64,000 bases of DNA, taken from Fodinibacter sp963707895 (GTDB taxonomy: Bacteria > Actinomycetota > Actinomycetes > Actinomycetales > Dermatophilaceae). Below are positions 1-7,943 of this stretch, piece after piece (within the stretch, counting starts at the first letter, position 1; the number at the start of each line of letters is the position of its first letter). The position numbers were made by a program, and so were the translations under genes. Location: assembly GCA_963707895.1 (NCBI GenBank), contig CAVPRS010000007.1, positions 1 through 64,000 on the forward strand. The letters run 5' to 3'. The notes beneath the pieces were generated by a model. It did not search any database. It worked only from the letters and a program-made list of their open reading frames with translations, and was not told the DNA's origin.

Positions 1-278
1 ACACTTATCAGGTTGCTTGGCGTGCGACGGCGTCCCGAGAGGGTCGACGTCGCCCACCGCGACGAGGTGACGAACCGCCGATGACGGCGGGGCGGCTCGA
101 TTCGCGAAGTGCCAGGCCCCGGGTTCAACCGGGACAGCCGACCGAGATCGACGACAGCGGGAAACCGTGCGCCGTCGGGCTGCGGAGCGAGGGCGACACG
201 CCCGACCTCGGGGGTCGGAGGTACGGAACTGAACACGACACAGACAGATGTACGGCGAGAGAGAGACGGGAACGTCAG

Positions 279-587
279 ATGGCGGGACAGAAGATCCGCA
301 TCCGCTTGAAGTCGTATGACCACGAGGTCATCGACAGCTCGGCGCGCAAGATCGTTGACACGGTCACCCGCGCCGGCGCGACCGTGGTGGGCCCCGTGCC
401 GCTGCCGACGGAGAAGAACGTGTTCTGCGTCATCCGGTCGCCGCACAAGTACAAGGACAGCCGCGAGCACTTCGAGATGCGCACGCACAAGCGCCTCATC
501 GACATCATCGACCCGACGCCCAAGGCCGTCGACTCGCTGATGCGTCTCGACCTCCCGGCTGACGTCAACATCGAGATCAAGCTCTGA
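279..587 (+). CDS. rpsJ: 30S ribosomal protein S10
   Basis: This is S10, the 30S head protein that also acts in transcription antitermination with NusB. It has 102 aa, the usual family length, and begins MAGQKIRIRLKSYDH. The frame is open upstream to position 81, but only the ATG at 279 gives the conserved N-terminus; the upstream codons (Arg- and Gly-rich) look non-coding. It is the first gene of the S10 operon, and rplC follows after 10 nt. The 278 nt before it form the leader, with a small hairpin (CCGACC/GGTCGG, 202-218). I could not assign a promoter confidently. Confidence 0.97.
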   Translation: MAGQKIRIRLKSYDHEVIDSSARKIVDTVTRAGATVVGPVPLPTEKNVFCVIRSPHKYKDSREHFEMRTHKRLIDIIDPTPKAVDSLMRLDLPADVNIEIKL

Positions 588-597
588 GGCTGACGAC

Positions 598-1254
598 ATG
601 ACCACCATTGCCACCAAGACGCAGAAGGGTCTGCTGGGCACCAAGCTCGGCATGACCCAGGTGTGGGACGAGACCAACCGTCTCGTGCCCGTCACCGTGA
701 TCCAGGCCGGCCGCAACGTCGTGACCCAGGTCCGCGACGCCGACACCGACGGCTACGCCGCGGTTCAGATCGGCTACGGCGCCATCGACCCGCGCAAGGT
801 CACCCAGCCGCTCACCGGCCACTTCGAGAAGGCCGGCGTCACGCCGCGCCGTCACGTCGTCGAGCTGCGTACCGCGGACGCAGGTGACTACACCCTGGGC
901 CAGGAGCTCGGCGCCGACACCTTCGAGGTGGGCGCGGTCGTCGACGTCACCGGCACGACCAAGGGCAAGGGCTTCGCCGGCGTCATGAAGCGTCACGGCT
1001 TCAAGGGCGTCTCGTCCTCGCACGGCTCGCACCGCAACCACCGCAAGCCCGGTTCCATCGGCGGGGCGTCCACGCCCGGCCGCGTGTTCAAGGGCATGCG
1101 CATGGCCGGCCGCATGGGCGGCGTGCGCCAGACCACCCAGAACCTCACCATCCACGCCGTGGATGCCGAGAAGGGCCTGCTGCTCGTCAAGGGTGCCGTT
1201 CCCGGCCCCCGCGGCGCGGTCGTCCTCGTGCGCTCGGCCGCGAAGGGGGCGTGA
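598..1254 (+). CDS. rplC: 50S ribosomal protein L3
   Basis: L3 binds 23S rRNA near the peptidyl transferase centre and nucleates 50S assembly. The 218 aa product shows the family features: N-terminal GLLGTKLGMTQVW and the basic central loop with GSHRNHRKPGSIGG followed by GRVFKGMRMAGRMG. The ATG at 598 lies 10 nt after rpsJ. Its stop is next to or overlaps the rplD start, which indicates translational coupling in the S10 operon. Confidence 0.97.
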   Translation: MTTIATKTQKGLLGTKLGMTQVWDETNRLVPVTVIQAGRNVVTQVRDADTDGYAAVQIGYGAIDPRKVTQPLTGHFEKAGVTPRRHVVELRTADAGDYTLGQELGADTFEVGAVVDVTGTTKGKGFAGVMKRHGFKGVSSSHGSHRNHRKPGSIGGASTPGRVFKGMRMAGRMGGVRQTTQNLTIHAVDAEKGLLLVKGAVPGPRGAVVLVRSAAKGA

Positions 1255-1259
1255 CCCAC

Positions 1260-2240
1260 ATGACCATCTCGACTCTGAAGGTCGACCTGCCCGCCGAGAT
1301 CTTCGACGTGCAGACCAACGTCCCGCTGATCCACCAGGTCGTCGTCGGCCAGCTCGCGGCCGCCCGTCAGGGCACGCACTCGACGAAGACCCGGGCCGAG
1401 GTCCGCGGTGGCGGTCGCAAGCCCTACAAGCAGAAGGGCACCGGCCGCGCCCGTCAGGGCTCGACCCGCGCCCCGCAGTTCGCCGGCGGTGGCATCGTCC
1501 ACGGCCCGCAGCCGCGTGACTACACCCAGCGGACCCCCAAGAAGATGAAGGCCGCCGCCCTGCGCGGTGCCCTCTCCGACCGGGCCCGCCACGACCGCAT
1601 CCACGTCGTCGAGTCGATCGCCACCGGCGACGCCCCCTCGGCGAAGGCCGCGGCCGCGCTGCTCTCGGGTCTGTCCGAGCGTCGCAACGTGCTCGTCGTG
1701 CTCGACCGCACCGACCTCGTGTCGATGAAGTCGGTGCGCAACCTGGCCGACGTCCACGTCCTGGCCGTCGACCAGCTCAACACCTACGACGTGCTGTGCG
1801 CCGACGACATCCTCTTCACCCGCGCCGCCTACGAGACCTTCACCGGTGTCGAGGTCGCGGTCGAGGCCAAGGCCGACAAGCCCGCCAAGAAGGTCGAGAC
1901 GGCCCCCAAGGCCGACAAGGCCGACAAGCCCGCCAAGAAGGTCGAGACGGCCCCCAAGGCTGACAAGCCCGCCAAGGCCGAGAAGCCGGCGAAGGCCGAC
2001 GAGCCGGCCGCGGCCGACCTGGTCGACCTTCCCAAGGGCGCCGTCGCGGCGCTCGAGGACGGCTCTGCCCCCGAGGGCTACACCGTCAAGGGCAACGCGG
2101 ACTCCGGTCTCTACCACGAGCCCGACGGCCAGTGGTACGAGCAGACCGTGGCCGAGGTGTGGTTCAAGACCGCCAAGGCCGCCGAGAAGGCTGGTTTCAC
2201 CAAGGCCGGAAGCGCCAAGAAGTCGGAGGACGAGAAGTGA
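1260..2240 (+). CDS. rplD: 50S ribosomal protein L4 with extra C-terminal domain
   Basis: The first ~195 residues are ordinary L4, including the RNA-binding loop GGGRKPYKQKGTGRARQGS. Typical L4 would end there. This one (326 aa) continues with a Lys/Ala/Pro/Asp-rich linker (about residues 196-252), which contains a 48-bp tandem duplication, and then a ~70-residue domain beginning LPKGAVAALEDG. The domain has the pattern YTVKGNADSG-LYH-QWYEQT-VWF-AGF, resembling the small 'sunset'/Ada-metal-binding-like domains. A near-identical domain ends L17 in this window. I chose ATG 1260 because AAGGGGG lies ~11 nt upstream; GTG 1251, which overlaps the rplC stop, would add three residues. The domain assignment is from recalled family patterns. 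Confidence 0.93.
   Translation: MTISTLKVDLPAEIFDVQTNVPLIHQVVVGQLAAARQGTHSTKTRAEVRGGGRKPYKQKGTGRARQGSTRAPQFAGGGIVHGPQPRDYTQRTPKKMKAAALRGALSDRARHDRIHVVESIATGDAPSAKAAAALLSGLSERRNVLVVLDRTDLVSMKSVRNLADVHVLAVDQLNTYDVLCADDILFTRAAYETFTGVEVAVEAKADKPAKKVETAPKADKADKPAKKVETAPKADKPAKAEKPAKADEPAAADLVDLPKGAVAALEDGSAPEGYTVKGNADSGLYHEPDGQWYEQTVAEVWFKTAKAAEKAGFTKAGSAKKSEDEK
1872..1967 (+). repeat. 48-bp tandem duplication in the rplD linker
   Basis: Two consecutive 48-bp units (1872-1919 and 1920-1967) differ by a single C/T change. Each encodes the 16 residues ADKPAKKVETAPKADK. The near-identity at DNA level, including the third codon positions, suggests a recent duplication. It lengthens the flexible basic linker between the L4 core and its C-terminal domain. 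Confidence 0.9.
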
Positions 2241-2536
2241 GCCAGGGCAAGAACCCCCGCGACATCCTGATCTCGCCGGTCGTGTCCGAGAAGTCCTACG
2301 GGCTGCTCGACGAGGGCAAGTACACCTTCATCGTCGACCCGCGTTCGAACAAGACCGAGATCAAGATCGCCGTCGAGCAGGTATTCGGCGTCAAGGTCGA
2401 CTCGGTCCACACCATGAACCGCAAGGGCAAGGCCCGTCGCACCCGGTTCGGCATCGGCAAGCGCAAGGACACCAAGCGCGCGATCGTCACCCTCCGTGAG
2501 GGCTCGATCGACATCTTCGGCAGCGCCGGCGCCTGA
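2237..2536 (+). CDS. rplW: 50S ribosomal protein L23
   Basis: L23 sits at the polypeptide exit tunnel and docks the signal recognition particle and trigger factor. The 99 aa product has the family start (DILISPVVSEKSYGLL) and the tunnel-loop region NRKGKARRTRFGIGKRKD. I chose GTG 2237 because it overlaps the rplD stop as GTGA, a coupling seen repeatedly in this cluster. The longer open frame from 2132 runs inside rplD and is not conserved. Confidence 0.96.
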   Translation: MSQGKNPRDILISPVVSEKSYGLLDEGKYTFIVDPRSNKTEIKIAVEQVFGVKVDSVHTMNRKGKARRTRFGIGKRKDTKRAIVTLREGSIDIFGSAGA

Positions 2537-2557
2537 GGAAGCTGAGGACAACACACC

Positions 2558-3394
2558 ATGGGTATCCGTAAGTACAAGCCGACGACGCCTGGGCGTCGCG
2601 GGTCGAGCGTGGCCGACTTCGTCGAGGTCACCCGCTCCACCCCCGAGAAGTCCCTCGTCCGTCCGCTGACCAAGAGCGGTGGCCGCAACAACAACGGCCG
2701 CATCACCACCCGTCACATCGGTGGTGGCCACAAGCGTGCCTACCGCGTCATCGACTTCCGTCGCCACGACAAGGACGGCGTGCCGGCCAAGGTCGCTCAC
2801 ATCGAGTACGACCCCAACCGCACCGCCCGCATCGCGCTGCTGCACTACGCCGACGGCGAGAAGCGCTACATCCTGGCCCCCAAGGGCCTGGAGCAGGGCA
2901 TGCCGATCGAGAACGGCCCCGGCGCCGACATCAAGCCCGGCAACAGCCTGCCGCTGCGCAACATCCCGACCGGTACGGTCATCCACGCCGTCGAGCTCAA
3001 GCCCGGTGGCGGCGCGAAGATCGCCCGCTCCGCCGGTGTGCGCGTGCAGCTCGTCGCCAAGGACGGCCCCTACGCGCAGCTGCGCATGCCGTCCGGTGAG
3101 ATCCGCAACGTCGACGTGCGCTGCCGCGCCACCGTCGGCGAGGTCGGCAACGCCGAGCAGTCGAACATCAACTGGGGCAAGGCCGGCCGCATGCGCTGGA
3201 AGGGCAAGCGCCCGACCGTCCGTGGCGTCGTCATGAACCCGGTCGACCACCCGCACGGTGGTGGCGAGGGCCGCACGTCCGGTGGTCGCCACCCGGTGTC
3301 CCCGTGGGGCAAGCCCGAGGGCCGCACCCGCCGCCCCGGCAAGCCCAGCGACAAGCTGATCGTTCGTCGCCGCCGTACTGGCAAGAAGCGCTGA
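2558..3394 (+). CDS. rplB: 50S ribosomal protein L2
   Basis: L2 is one of the most conserved 50S proteins and is needed for subunit association and peptidyl transfer. The 278 aa length is normal. The C-terminal segment carries the hallmark GVVMNPVDHPHGGGEG, whose histidine lies near the peptidyl transferase centre, followed by GRHPVSPWGKPEGRTR. The ATG at 2558 follows rplW by 21 nt with GAGGAAGCTGAGG as a ribosome-binding region. Confidence 0.98.
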   Translation: MGIRKYKPTTPGRRGSSVADFVEVTRSTPEKSLVRPLTKSGGRNNNGRITTRHIGGGHKRAYRVIDFRRHDKDGVPAKVAHIEYDPNRTARIALLHYADGEKRYILAPKGLEQGMPIENGPGADIKPGNSLPLRNIPTGTVIHAVELKPGGGAKIARSAGVRVQLVAKDGPYAQLRMPSGEIRNVDVRCRATVGEVGNAEQSNINWGKAGRMRWKGKRPTVRGVVMNPVDHPHGGGEGRTSGGRHPVSPWGKPEGRTRRPGKPSDKLIVRRRRTGKKR

Positions 3395-3406
3395 TAGGAG
3401 CCTGGA

Positions 3407-3688
3407 ATGCCTCGTAGCCTGAAGAAGGGCCCCTTCATCGACGACCACCTTCAGAAGAAGGTGGATGTCCAGAACGAAGCGGGCACCAAGAACGTCATCA
3501 AGACCTGGTCGCGCCGGTCGGTCATCTCGCCCGACATGCTCGGTCACACCCTCGCCGTCCACGACGGCCGCAAGCACGTCCCGGTGTTCGTCACCGAGGC
3601 GATGGTCGGCCACAAGCTCGGCGAGTTCGCACCGACCCGCACCTTCAAGGGTCACGTGAAGGACGACAAGAAGGGGCGTCGTCGCTGA
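3407..3688 (+). CDS. rpsS: 30S ribosomal protein S19
   Basis: S19 lies in the 30S head and contacts S13 and tRNA. The 93 aa protein begins MPRSLKKGPFIDDHL and contains SRRSVISPDMLGHT and GHKLGEFAPTRTF, all family-typical. TAGGAG just upstream (3394-3399) is a good ribosome-binding site. Its TGA overlaps the rplV ATG by one base. Confidence 0.98.
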   Translation: MPRSLKKGPFIDDHLQKKVDVQNEAGTKNVIKTWSRRSVISPDMLGHTLAVHDGRKHVPVFVTEAMVGHKLGEFAPTRTFKGHVKDDKKGRRR

Positions 3689-4086
3689 TGGCCACCGAAA
3701 CCACCACCACCGAGGCTCGGGCGGTCGCCCGCCACGTCCGGGTGACGCCGCAGAAGGCGCGCCGGATCATCGACCTCATCCGTGGCAAGAACGCCACCGA
3801 CGCCGTGTCGATCCTGCGCTTCGCCCCCCAGGGCGCGGCGGAGCCGATCCGCAAGGTGCTCGAGTCCGCGATCGCGAACGCCCGGGTCAAGGCCGACAAG
3901 ACCGCTGAGCGGTTCGACGAGCGCGATCTCGTCGTCGCCTCGGCGTTCATCGACGAGGGCCCGACCATGAAGCGGTTCCGCCCGCGTGCCCAGGGCCGCG
4001 CCGGCCGCATCAACAAGCGCACGAGCCACATCACCGTGGTCGTCGCTCCCAAGCCCGCCAAGGCCACGAACGGAGGCAACCGCTGA
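3688..4086 (+). CDS. rplV: 50S ribosomal protein L22
   Basis: L22 lines the exit tunnel, and its beta-hairpin is a site of macrolide-resistance changes. The 132 aa product has ARHVRVTPQKARRIIDLIRG near the N-terminus and the hairpin region MKRFRPRAQGRAGRINKR. Both ends overlap neighbouring genes by one base (TGATG), indicating coupled translation from rpsS through rpsC. Confidence 0.97.
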   Translation: MATETTTTEARAVARHVRVTPQKARRIIDLIRGKNATDAVSILRFAPQGAAEPIRKVLESAIANARVKADKTAERFDERDLVVASAFIDEGPTMKRFRPRAQGRAGRINKRTSHITVVVAPKPAKATNGGNR

Positions 4087-4892
4087 TGGGCCAGAAGGTC
4101 AACCCCACAGGCTTCCGTCTGGGTATCACGACGGAGCACAAGAGCCGTTGGTTCGCCGACTCCACCAAGGAGGGTCAGCGCTACCGCGACTACGTCAAGG
4201 AGGACGTGGCGATCCGCAAGCTCATGTCCGAGGGCATGGACCGCGCCGGCATCGCCCGCGTCGACATCGAGCGCACCCGTGACCGGGTCCGCGTCGACAT
4301 CCACACCGCGCGTCCCGGCATCGTCATCGGTCGCCGTGGCGCCGAGGCCGACCGCATCCGCGGCGAGCTCGAGAAGCTCACCGGCAAGCAGGTGCAGCTC
4401 AACATCCTCGAGGTCAAGAACCCCGAGGTCGAGGCCCAGCTCGTCGCGCAGGGCGTCGCCGAGCAGCTGAGCGCCCGCGTGTCGTTCCGTCGCGCCATGC
4501 GCAAGGGCATGCAGTCCGCCACCCGCGCCGGTGCCAAGGGCATCCGGGTCCAGGTCTCCGGTCGCCTCGGTGGCGCCGAGATGAGCCGTACCGAGTTCTA
4601 CCGCGAGGGTCGCGTGCCGCTGCACACCCTTCGCGCGCAGATCGACTACGGCTTCTACGAGGCCAAGACCACCTTCGGCCGCATCGGCGTCAAGGTGTGG
4701 ATCTACAAGGGCGACATGACCGCACGCGAGCTCGCGGCCCAGCAGGCCACCGCGCCGCGCCAGGGTCGTGGACCCCGCCGTGACGGTGCCGAGCGTCCGG
4801 CCCGCGCCCGTCGTACCGACGCTCCCGCCCCCGTGGCCGAGGCCCCTGCCGCCGAGCAGGCCCCGGTCGCCGCGAGCACCCAGGAGTCCTGA
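4086..4892 (+). CDS. rpsC: 30S ribosomal protein S3
   Basis: S3 forms part of the mRNA entry tunnel. The 268 aa product has the KH type-2 RNA-binding domain with the loop GIVIGRRGAEADRIRGEL (about residues 77-95) and the C-terminal S3 domain. The last ~55 residues are an Ala/Pro/Arg-rich tail (QGRGPRRDGAERPARARR, then AEAPAAEQAPVA), common in actinobacterial S3 and probably disordered. The start overlaps rplV by one base. Confidence 0.97.
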   Translation: MGQKVNPTGFRLGITTEHKSRWFADSTKEGQRYRDYVKEDVAIRKLMSEGMDRAGIARVDIERTRDRVRVDIHTARPGIVIGRRGAEADRIRGELEKLTGKQVQLNILEVKNPEVEAQLVAQGVAEQLSARVSFRRAMRKGMQSATRAGAKGIRVQVSGRLGGAEMSRTEFYREGRVPLHTLRAQIDYGFYEAKTTFGRIGVKVWIYKGDMTARELAAQQATAPRQGRGPRRDGAERPARARRTDAPAPVAEAPAAEQAPVAASTQES

Positions 4893-4894
4893 CC

Positions 4895-5314
4895 ATGCTG
4901 ATTCCCCGTCGAGTCAAGCACCGCAAGCAGCACCACCCGGGTCGCTCGGGCGCTGCCAAGGGCGGTACGTCAATCGCGTTCGGCGACTACGGCATCCAGG
5001 CTCTCGAGCCCGCCTACGTCACCAACCGCCAGATCGAGTCCGCGCGTATCGCGATGACCCGCTACATCAAGCGTGGCGGAAAGGTCTGGATCAACATCTA
5101 CCCGGACCGTCCGCTCACCAAGAAGCCTGCCGAGACCCGCATGGGTTCCGGTAAGGGTTCGCCGGAGTGGTGGATCGCGAACGTCAAGCCGGGCCGTGTC
5201 ATGTTCGAGCTCTCCGGTGTCCCGGAGGACGTCGCACGTGAGGCCATGCGCCTCGCGATGCACAAGCTGCCGATGAAGTGCCGCTTCGTCCGGCGTGAGG
5301 GTGGTGACTTCTGA
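4895..5314 (+). CDS. rplP: 50S ribosomal protein L16
   Basis: L16 helps position aminoacyl-tRNA in the 50S A site. The 139 aa protein begins MLIPRRVKHRKQHHPG and contains GGKVWINIYPDRPLTKKPAE and GKGSPEWWIANVKPGRVMFE. It starts 2 nt after rpsC, and its TGA overlaps the rpmC ATG by one base. Confidence 0.98.
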   Translation: MLIPRRVKHRKQHHPGRSGAAKGGTSIAFGDYGIQALEPAYVTNRQIESARIAMTRYIKRGGKVWINIYPDRPLTKKPAETRMGSGKGSPEWWIANVKPGRVMFELSGVPEDVAREAMRLAMHKLPMKCRFVRREGGDF

Positions 5315-5550
5315 TGGCTATCGGTTCCAAGGACCTGGCTTCCACGGAGCTGCGCGGCCTCGACGACGAGCGTCTCGTCGACGAGCTCCGCAAGGCCAAG
5401 GAGGAGCTGTTCAACCTCCGGTTCCAGTCGGCCACCGGCCAGCTGGACAACCACGGCCGGCTGCGTGCCGTCCGCAAGGACATCGCCCGCATCTACACCG
5501 AGATGCGCGAGCGCGAGCTCGGCATCGGCGTGAAGGGTGGGGCCAAGTGA
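5314..5550 (+). CDS. rpmC: 50S ribosomal protein L29
   Basis: L29 is a small helical-hairpin protein near the exit tunnel. The 78 aa product has the family core LVDELRKAKEELFNLRFQSA followed by GQLDNHGRLRAVRKDIARI. The start is coupled to rplP, and its stop overlaps the rpsQ GTG as GTGA. Confidence 0.96.
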   Translation: MAIGSKDLASTELRGLDDERLVDELRKAKEELFNLRFQSATGQLDNHGRLRAVRKDIARIYTEMRERELGIGVKGGAK

Positions 5551-5840
5551 GCAAGACTACGAAGGATGAGACCGTGACGCAGGCTGCGGACCGCAACGAC
5601 CGCAAGACCCGCCAGGGCTACGTCGTCAGCGACAAGATGGACAAGACCGTCGTCGTCGAGGTCGAGGACCGTGTCAAGCACGCCCTCTACGGCAAGGTCA
5701 TCCGCCGCACCAGCAAGGTCAAGGCGCACGACGAGGCCAACACCGCCGGTGTCGGCGACCGCGTCCTCATCATGGAGACCCGCCCGCTGAGCGCCACCAA
5801 GCGCTGGCGCCTGGTGGAGATCCTCGAGAAGGCCAAGTAA
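5547..5840 (+). CDS. rpsQ: 30S ribosomal protein S17
   Basis: S17 is an OB-fold primary 16S rRNA binder. The 97 aa protein carries RKTRQGYVVSDKMDKTVVV and RRTSKVKAHDE. I chose GTG 5547 because it overlaps the rpmC stop and gives the short N-terminal tail common in actinobacteria. A GTG at 5574 (VTQAADRN) is a possible alternative. A 73-nt gap follows before rplN. Confidence 0.95.
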   Translation: MSKTTKDETVTQAADRNDRKTRQGYVVSDKMDKTVVVEVEDRVKHALYGKVIRRTSKVKAHDEANTAGVGDRVLIMETRPLSATKRWRLVEILEKAK

Positions 5841-5913
5841 TTCCCGGTTCGGCCAGGCTCTGCCGCCCGATGGGTCCAGCAGAGAACCAGCACGACGTTT
5901 AGGAGACAGAAAA

Positions 5914-6282
5914 GTGATCCAGCAGGAGTCGCGACTGCGTGTCGCCGACAACACCGGTGCCAAGGAGATCCTGTGCATCCGTGTTCTCGGTGGCTCCGGT
6001 CGCCGGTATGCGGGAATCGGCGACACCATCGTCGCCACCGTCAAGGACGCGATCCCCGGCGGCAACGTCAAGAAGGGCGACGTCGTCAAGGCGGTCATCG
6101 TCCGCACCAAGAAGGAGCGCCGTCGCGCCGACGGTTCCTACATCAAGTTCGACGAGAACGCGGCCGTGATCCTCAAGAACGACGGTGACCCCCGGGGCAC
6201 CCGCATCTTCGGCCCCGTGGGCCGCGAGCTGCGCGAGAAGCGTTTCATGAAGATCATCAGCCTCGCCCCGGAGGTGCTCTGA
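5914..6282 (+). CDS. rplN: 50S ribosomal protein L14
   Basis: L14 forms an intersubunit bridge. The 122 aa product is canonical: MIQQESRLRVADNTGAKE at the N-terminus and GDPRGTRIFGPVGRELRE near the end. It starts at GTG 5914, 8 nt after AGGAGA (5901-5906). The 73-nt spacer after rpsQ is long for this operon, but I see no clear promoter in it. Confidence 0.97.
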   Translation: MIQQESRLRVADNTGAKEILCIRVLGGSGRRYAGIGDTIVATVKDAIPGGNVKKGDVVKAVIVRTKKERRRADGSYIKFDENAAVILKNDGDPRGTRIFGPVGRELREKRFMKIISLAPEVL

Positions 6283-6285
6283 CTC

Positions 6286-6633
6286 ATGGCGACCATGAAG
6301 ATCAAGAAGGGCGACACCGTCCAGGTGCTCACCGGCAAGGACAAGGGCGCCACCGGAAAGGTCATCTCGGTCAACCGGGAGACCAACCGCGTGACCGTCG
6401 AGGGCGTCAACCGGGTCACCCGGCACACCAAGGCCGGCCAGTCCGCCCGCGGCAGCCGCACCGGTGGCCTGGTCGTGCAGGAGTCGCCGATCCACGTGAG
6501 CAACGTGGCCGTCGTCGACCCCTCCGACAAGAAGCCCACCCGGATCAAGACCCGCGTCGAGACCGTCGAGCGTGACGGCCGCCAGAAGGCGAGCCGTGTC
6601 CGCGTCGGCGTGCGCTCGGGCAAGGACCTGTGA
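6286..6633 (+). CDS. rplX: 50S ribosomal protein L24
   Basis: L24 initiates 50S assembly and contains a KOW motif (KKGDTVQVLTGKDKGATGKV, about residues 6-25). The 115 aa length is normal. GAGG in the rplN 3' end serves as ribosome-binding site for ATG 6286; ATG 6295 is a possible shorter start. Confidence 0.97.
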   Translation: MATMKIKKGDTVQVLTGKDKGATGKVISVNRETNRVTVEGVNRVTRHTKAGQSARGSRTGGLVVQESPIHVSNVAVVDPSDKKPTRIKTRVETVERDGRQKASRVRVGVRSGKDL

Positions 6634-6638
6634 GAGAG

Positions 6639-7199
6639 ATGGCTGACACCGCTACCAAGCCGCGCCTGAAGGCGCGCTACCAGGACGAGATCAAGGACTC
6701 CCTGCGCGAGCAGTTCGGGTTCGAGAACGTCATGCAGATCCCCGGCGTCGTCAAGGTCGTCGTCAACATGGGCGTGGGTGACGCCGCGAAGGACAGCAAG
6801 CTCATCGAGGGTGCCGTCCGCGACCTCACCGCGATCACCGGCCAGAAGCCGGTCGTGACCAAGGCCCGCAAGTCGATCGCCCAGTTCAAGCTGCGCGAGG
6901 GGATGCCGATCGGCGCCCACGCGACGCTGCGCGGCGACCGCATGTGGGAGTTCCTCGACCGCCTCGTCAGCACGGCGCTGCCCCGCATCCGTGACTTCCG
7001 TGGCCTGTCGCCGAAGCAGTTCGACGGCCGTGGCAACTACACGTTCGGTCTCACCGAGCAGTCGATGTTCCACGAGATCGACCAGGACCGGATCGACCGC
7101 GTCCGGGGCATGGACATCACGGTCGTGACGACCGCGACGAACGACGACGAGGGACGTGCGCTGCTCAAGGCGCTCGGCTTCCCGTTCAAGGAGAACTGA
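6639..7199 (+). CDS. rplE: 50S ribosomal protein L5
   Basis: L5 binds 5S rRNA in the central protuberance. The 186 aa product has the family signatures IPGVVKVVVNMGVGDAAKD, ITGQKPVVTKARKSIA and LREGMPIGAHATLRGDRM. ATG 6639 is preferred over GTG 6630, because GAGAGA lies just before it and MADTATKPRLK matches the expected N-terminus. Confidence 0.97.
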   Translation: MADTATKPRLKARYQDEIKDSLREQFGFENVMQIPGVVKVVVNMGVGDAAKDSKLIEGAVRDLTAITGQKPVVTKARKSIAQFKLREGMPIGAHATLRGDRMWEFLDRLVSTALPRIRDFRGLSPKQFDGRGNYTFGLTEQSMFHEIDQDRIDRVRGMDITVVTTATNDDEGRALLKALGFPFKEN

Positions 7200-7201
7200 G
7201 C

Positions 7202-7387
7202 ATGGCCAAGACTGCCCTTGTCAACAAGGCGAACAAGAAGCCGAAGTTCGCGGTCCGCGGCTACACGCGCTGCCAGCGCTGCGGTCGTCCGCACTCGGTC
7301 TACCGCAAGTTCGGCCTGTGCCGGATCTGCCTGCGGGAGATGGCCCACCGCGGCGAGCTCCCCGGTGTGACCAAGTCCAGCTGGTGA
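7202..7387 (+). CDS. rpsZ: 30S ribosomal protein S14, zinc-binding (type Z)
   Basis: This is the short 61-residue S14 with two CxxC pairs (CQRC and CRIC) that bind Zn2+, as in most Gram-positive bacteria. It begins 2 nt after rplE. A zinc-free S14 paralogue often lies elsewhere in actinobacteria under Zur control; none is in this window. The next gene starts after a 145-nt spacer, unusually long for the spc operon. Confidence 0.97.
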   Translation: MAKTALVNKANKKPKFAVRGYTRCQRCGRPHSVYRKFGLCRICLREMAHRGELPGVTKSSW

Positions 7388-7532
7388 TTCCCCGGGTACG
7401 CCGGCCCATCCGGACCGGACGCACCCACCCCGCCGCAGCCCGCGGCATCCGTAACGACCCAGACCATCTACAGCGCAGGTCCGCCGAGTGTTGCTCGGAG
7501 GAAACCGCGGTGAGAGAGGGCGGAGAAGCCCA

Positions 7533-7931
7533 ATGACCATGACCGACCCGATCGCGGACATGTTGACCCGCGTCCGCAACGCCAACTCGGCGCACAAGGA
7601 CGCAGTCTCCATGCCGTTCTCGAAGCTCAAGAGCCACATCGCCGAGATCCTCGAGGCCGAGGGGTACATCGCCGGTTGGACCGTCGAGGACGCCGAGGTG
7701 GGCAAGACGCTCACCGTCAACCTCAAGTACGGCCCCAACCGCGAGCGCTCCATCGCCGGTGTGCGCCGCGTGTCCAAGCCGGGCCTGCGCGTGTACGCCA
7801 AGTCCACCAACCTGCCGAAGGTGCTCGGTGGCCTGGGTGTCGCGATCATCTCGACGTCGTCCGGCCTGCTGACCGACCGTCAGGCCGCCAACAAGGGTGT
7901 GGGTGGGGAAGTCCTCGCCTACATCTGGTAA
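7533..7931 (+). CDS. rpsH: 30S ribosomal protein S8
   Basis: S8 binds the central domain of 16S rRNA and in E. coli represses the spc operon. The 132 aa product shows DPIADMLTRVRNANSAHKD and the C-terminal VLGGLGVAIISTSSGLLTD. ATG 7533 follows GGCGGAGAAG. The upstream 145 nt hold a small hairpin (CCGAG/CTCGG around 7483-7497), a possible regulatory spacer. Confidence 0.97.
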   Translation: MTMTDPIADMLTRVRNANSAHKDAVSMPFSKLKSHIAEILEAEGYIAGWTVEDAEVGKTLTVNLKYGPNRERSIAGVRRVSKPGLRVYAKSTNLPKVLGGLGVAIISTSSGLLTDRQAANKGVGGEVLAYIW

Positions 7932-7943
7932 GGGGTTACTGAC

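Noticed and set aside
81..278. N-terminal extension or leader peptide in front of S10
   Set aside because: The frame is open, but S10 normally starts at MAGQKIRI. The upstream codons look non-coding, and no ribosome-binding site supports an earlier start.
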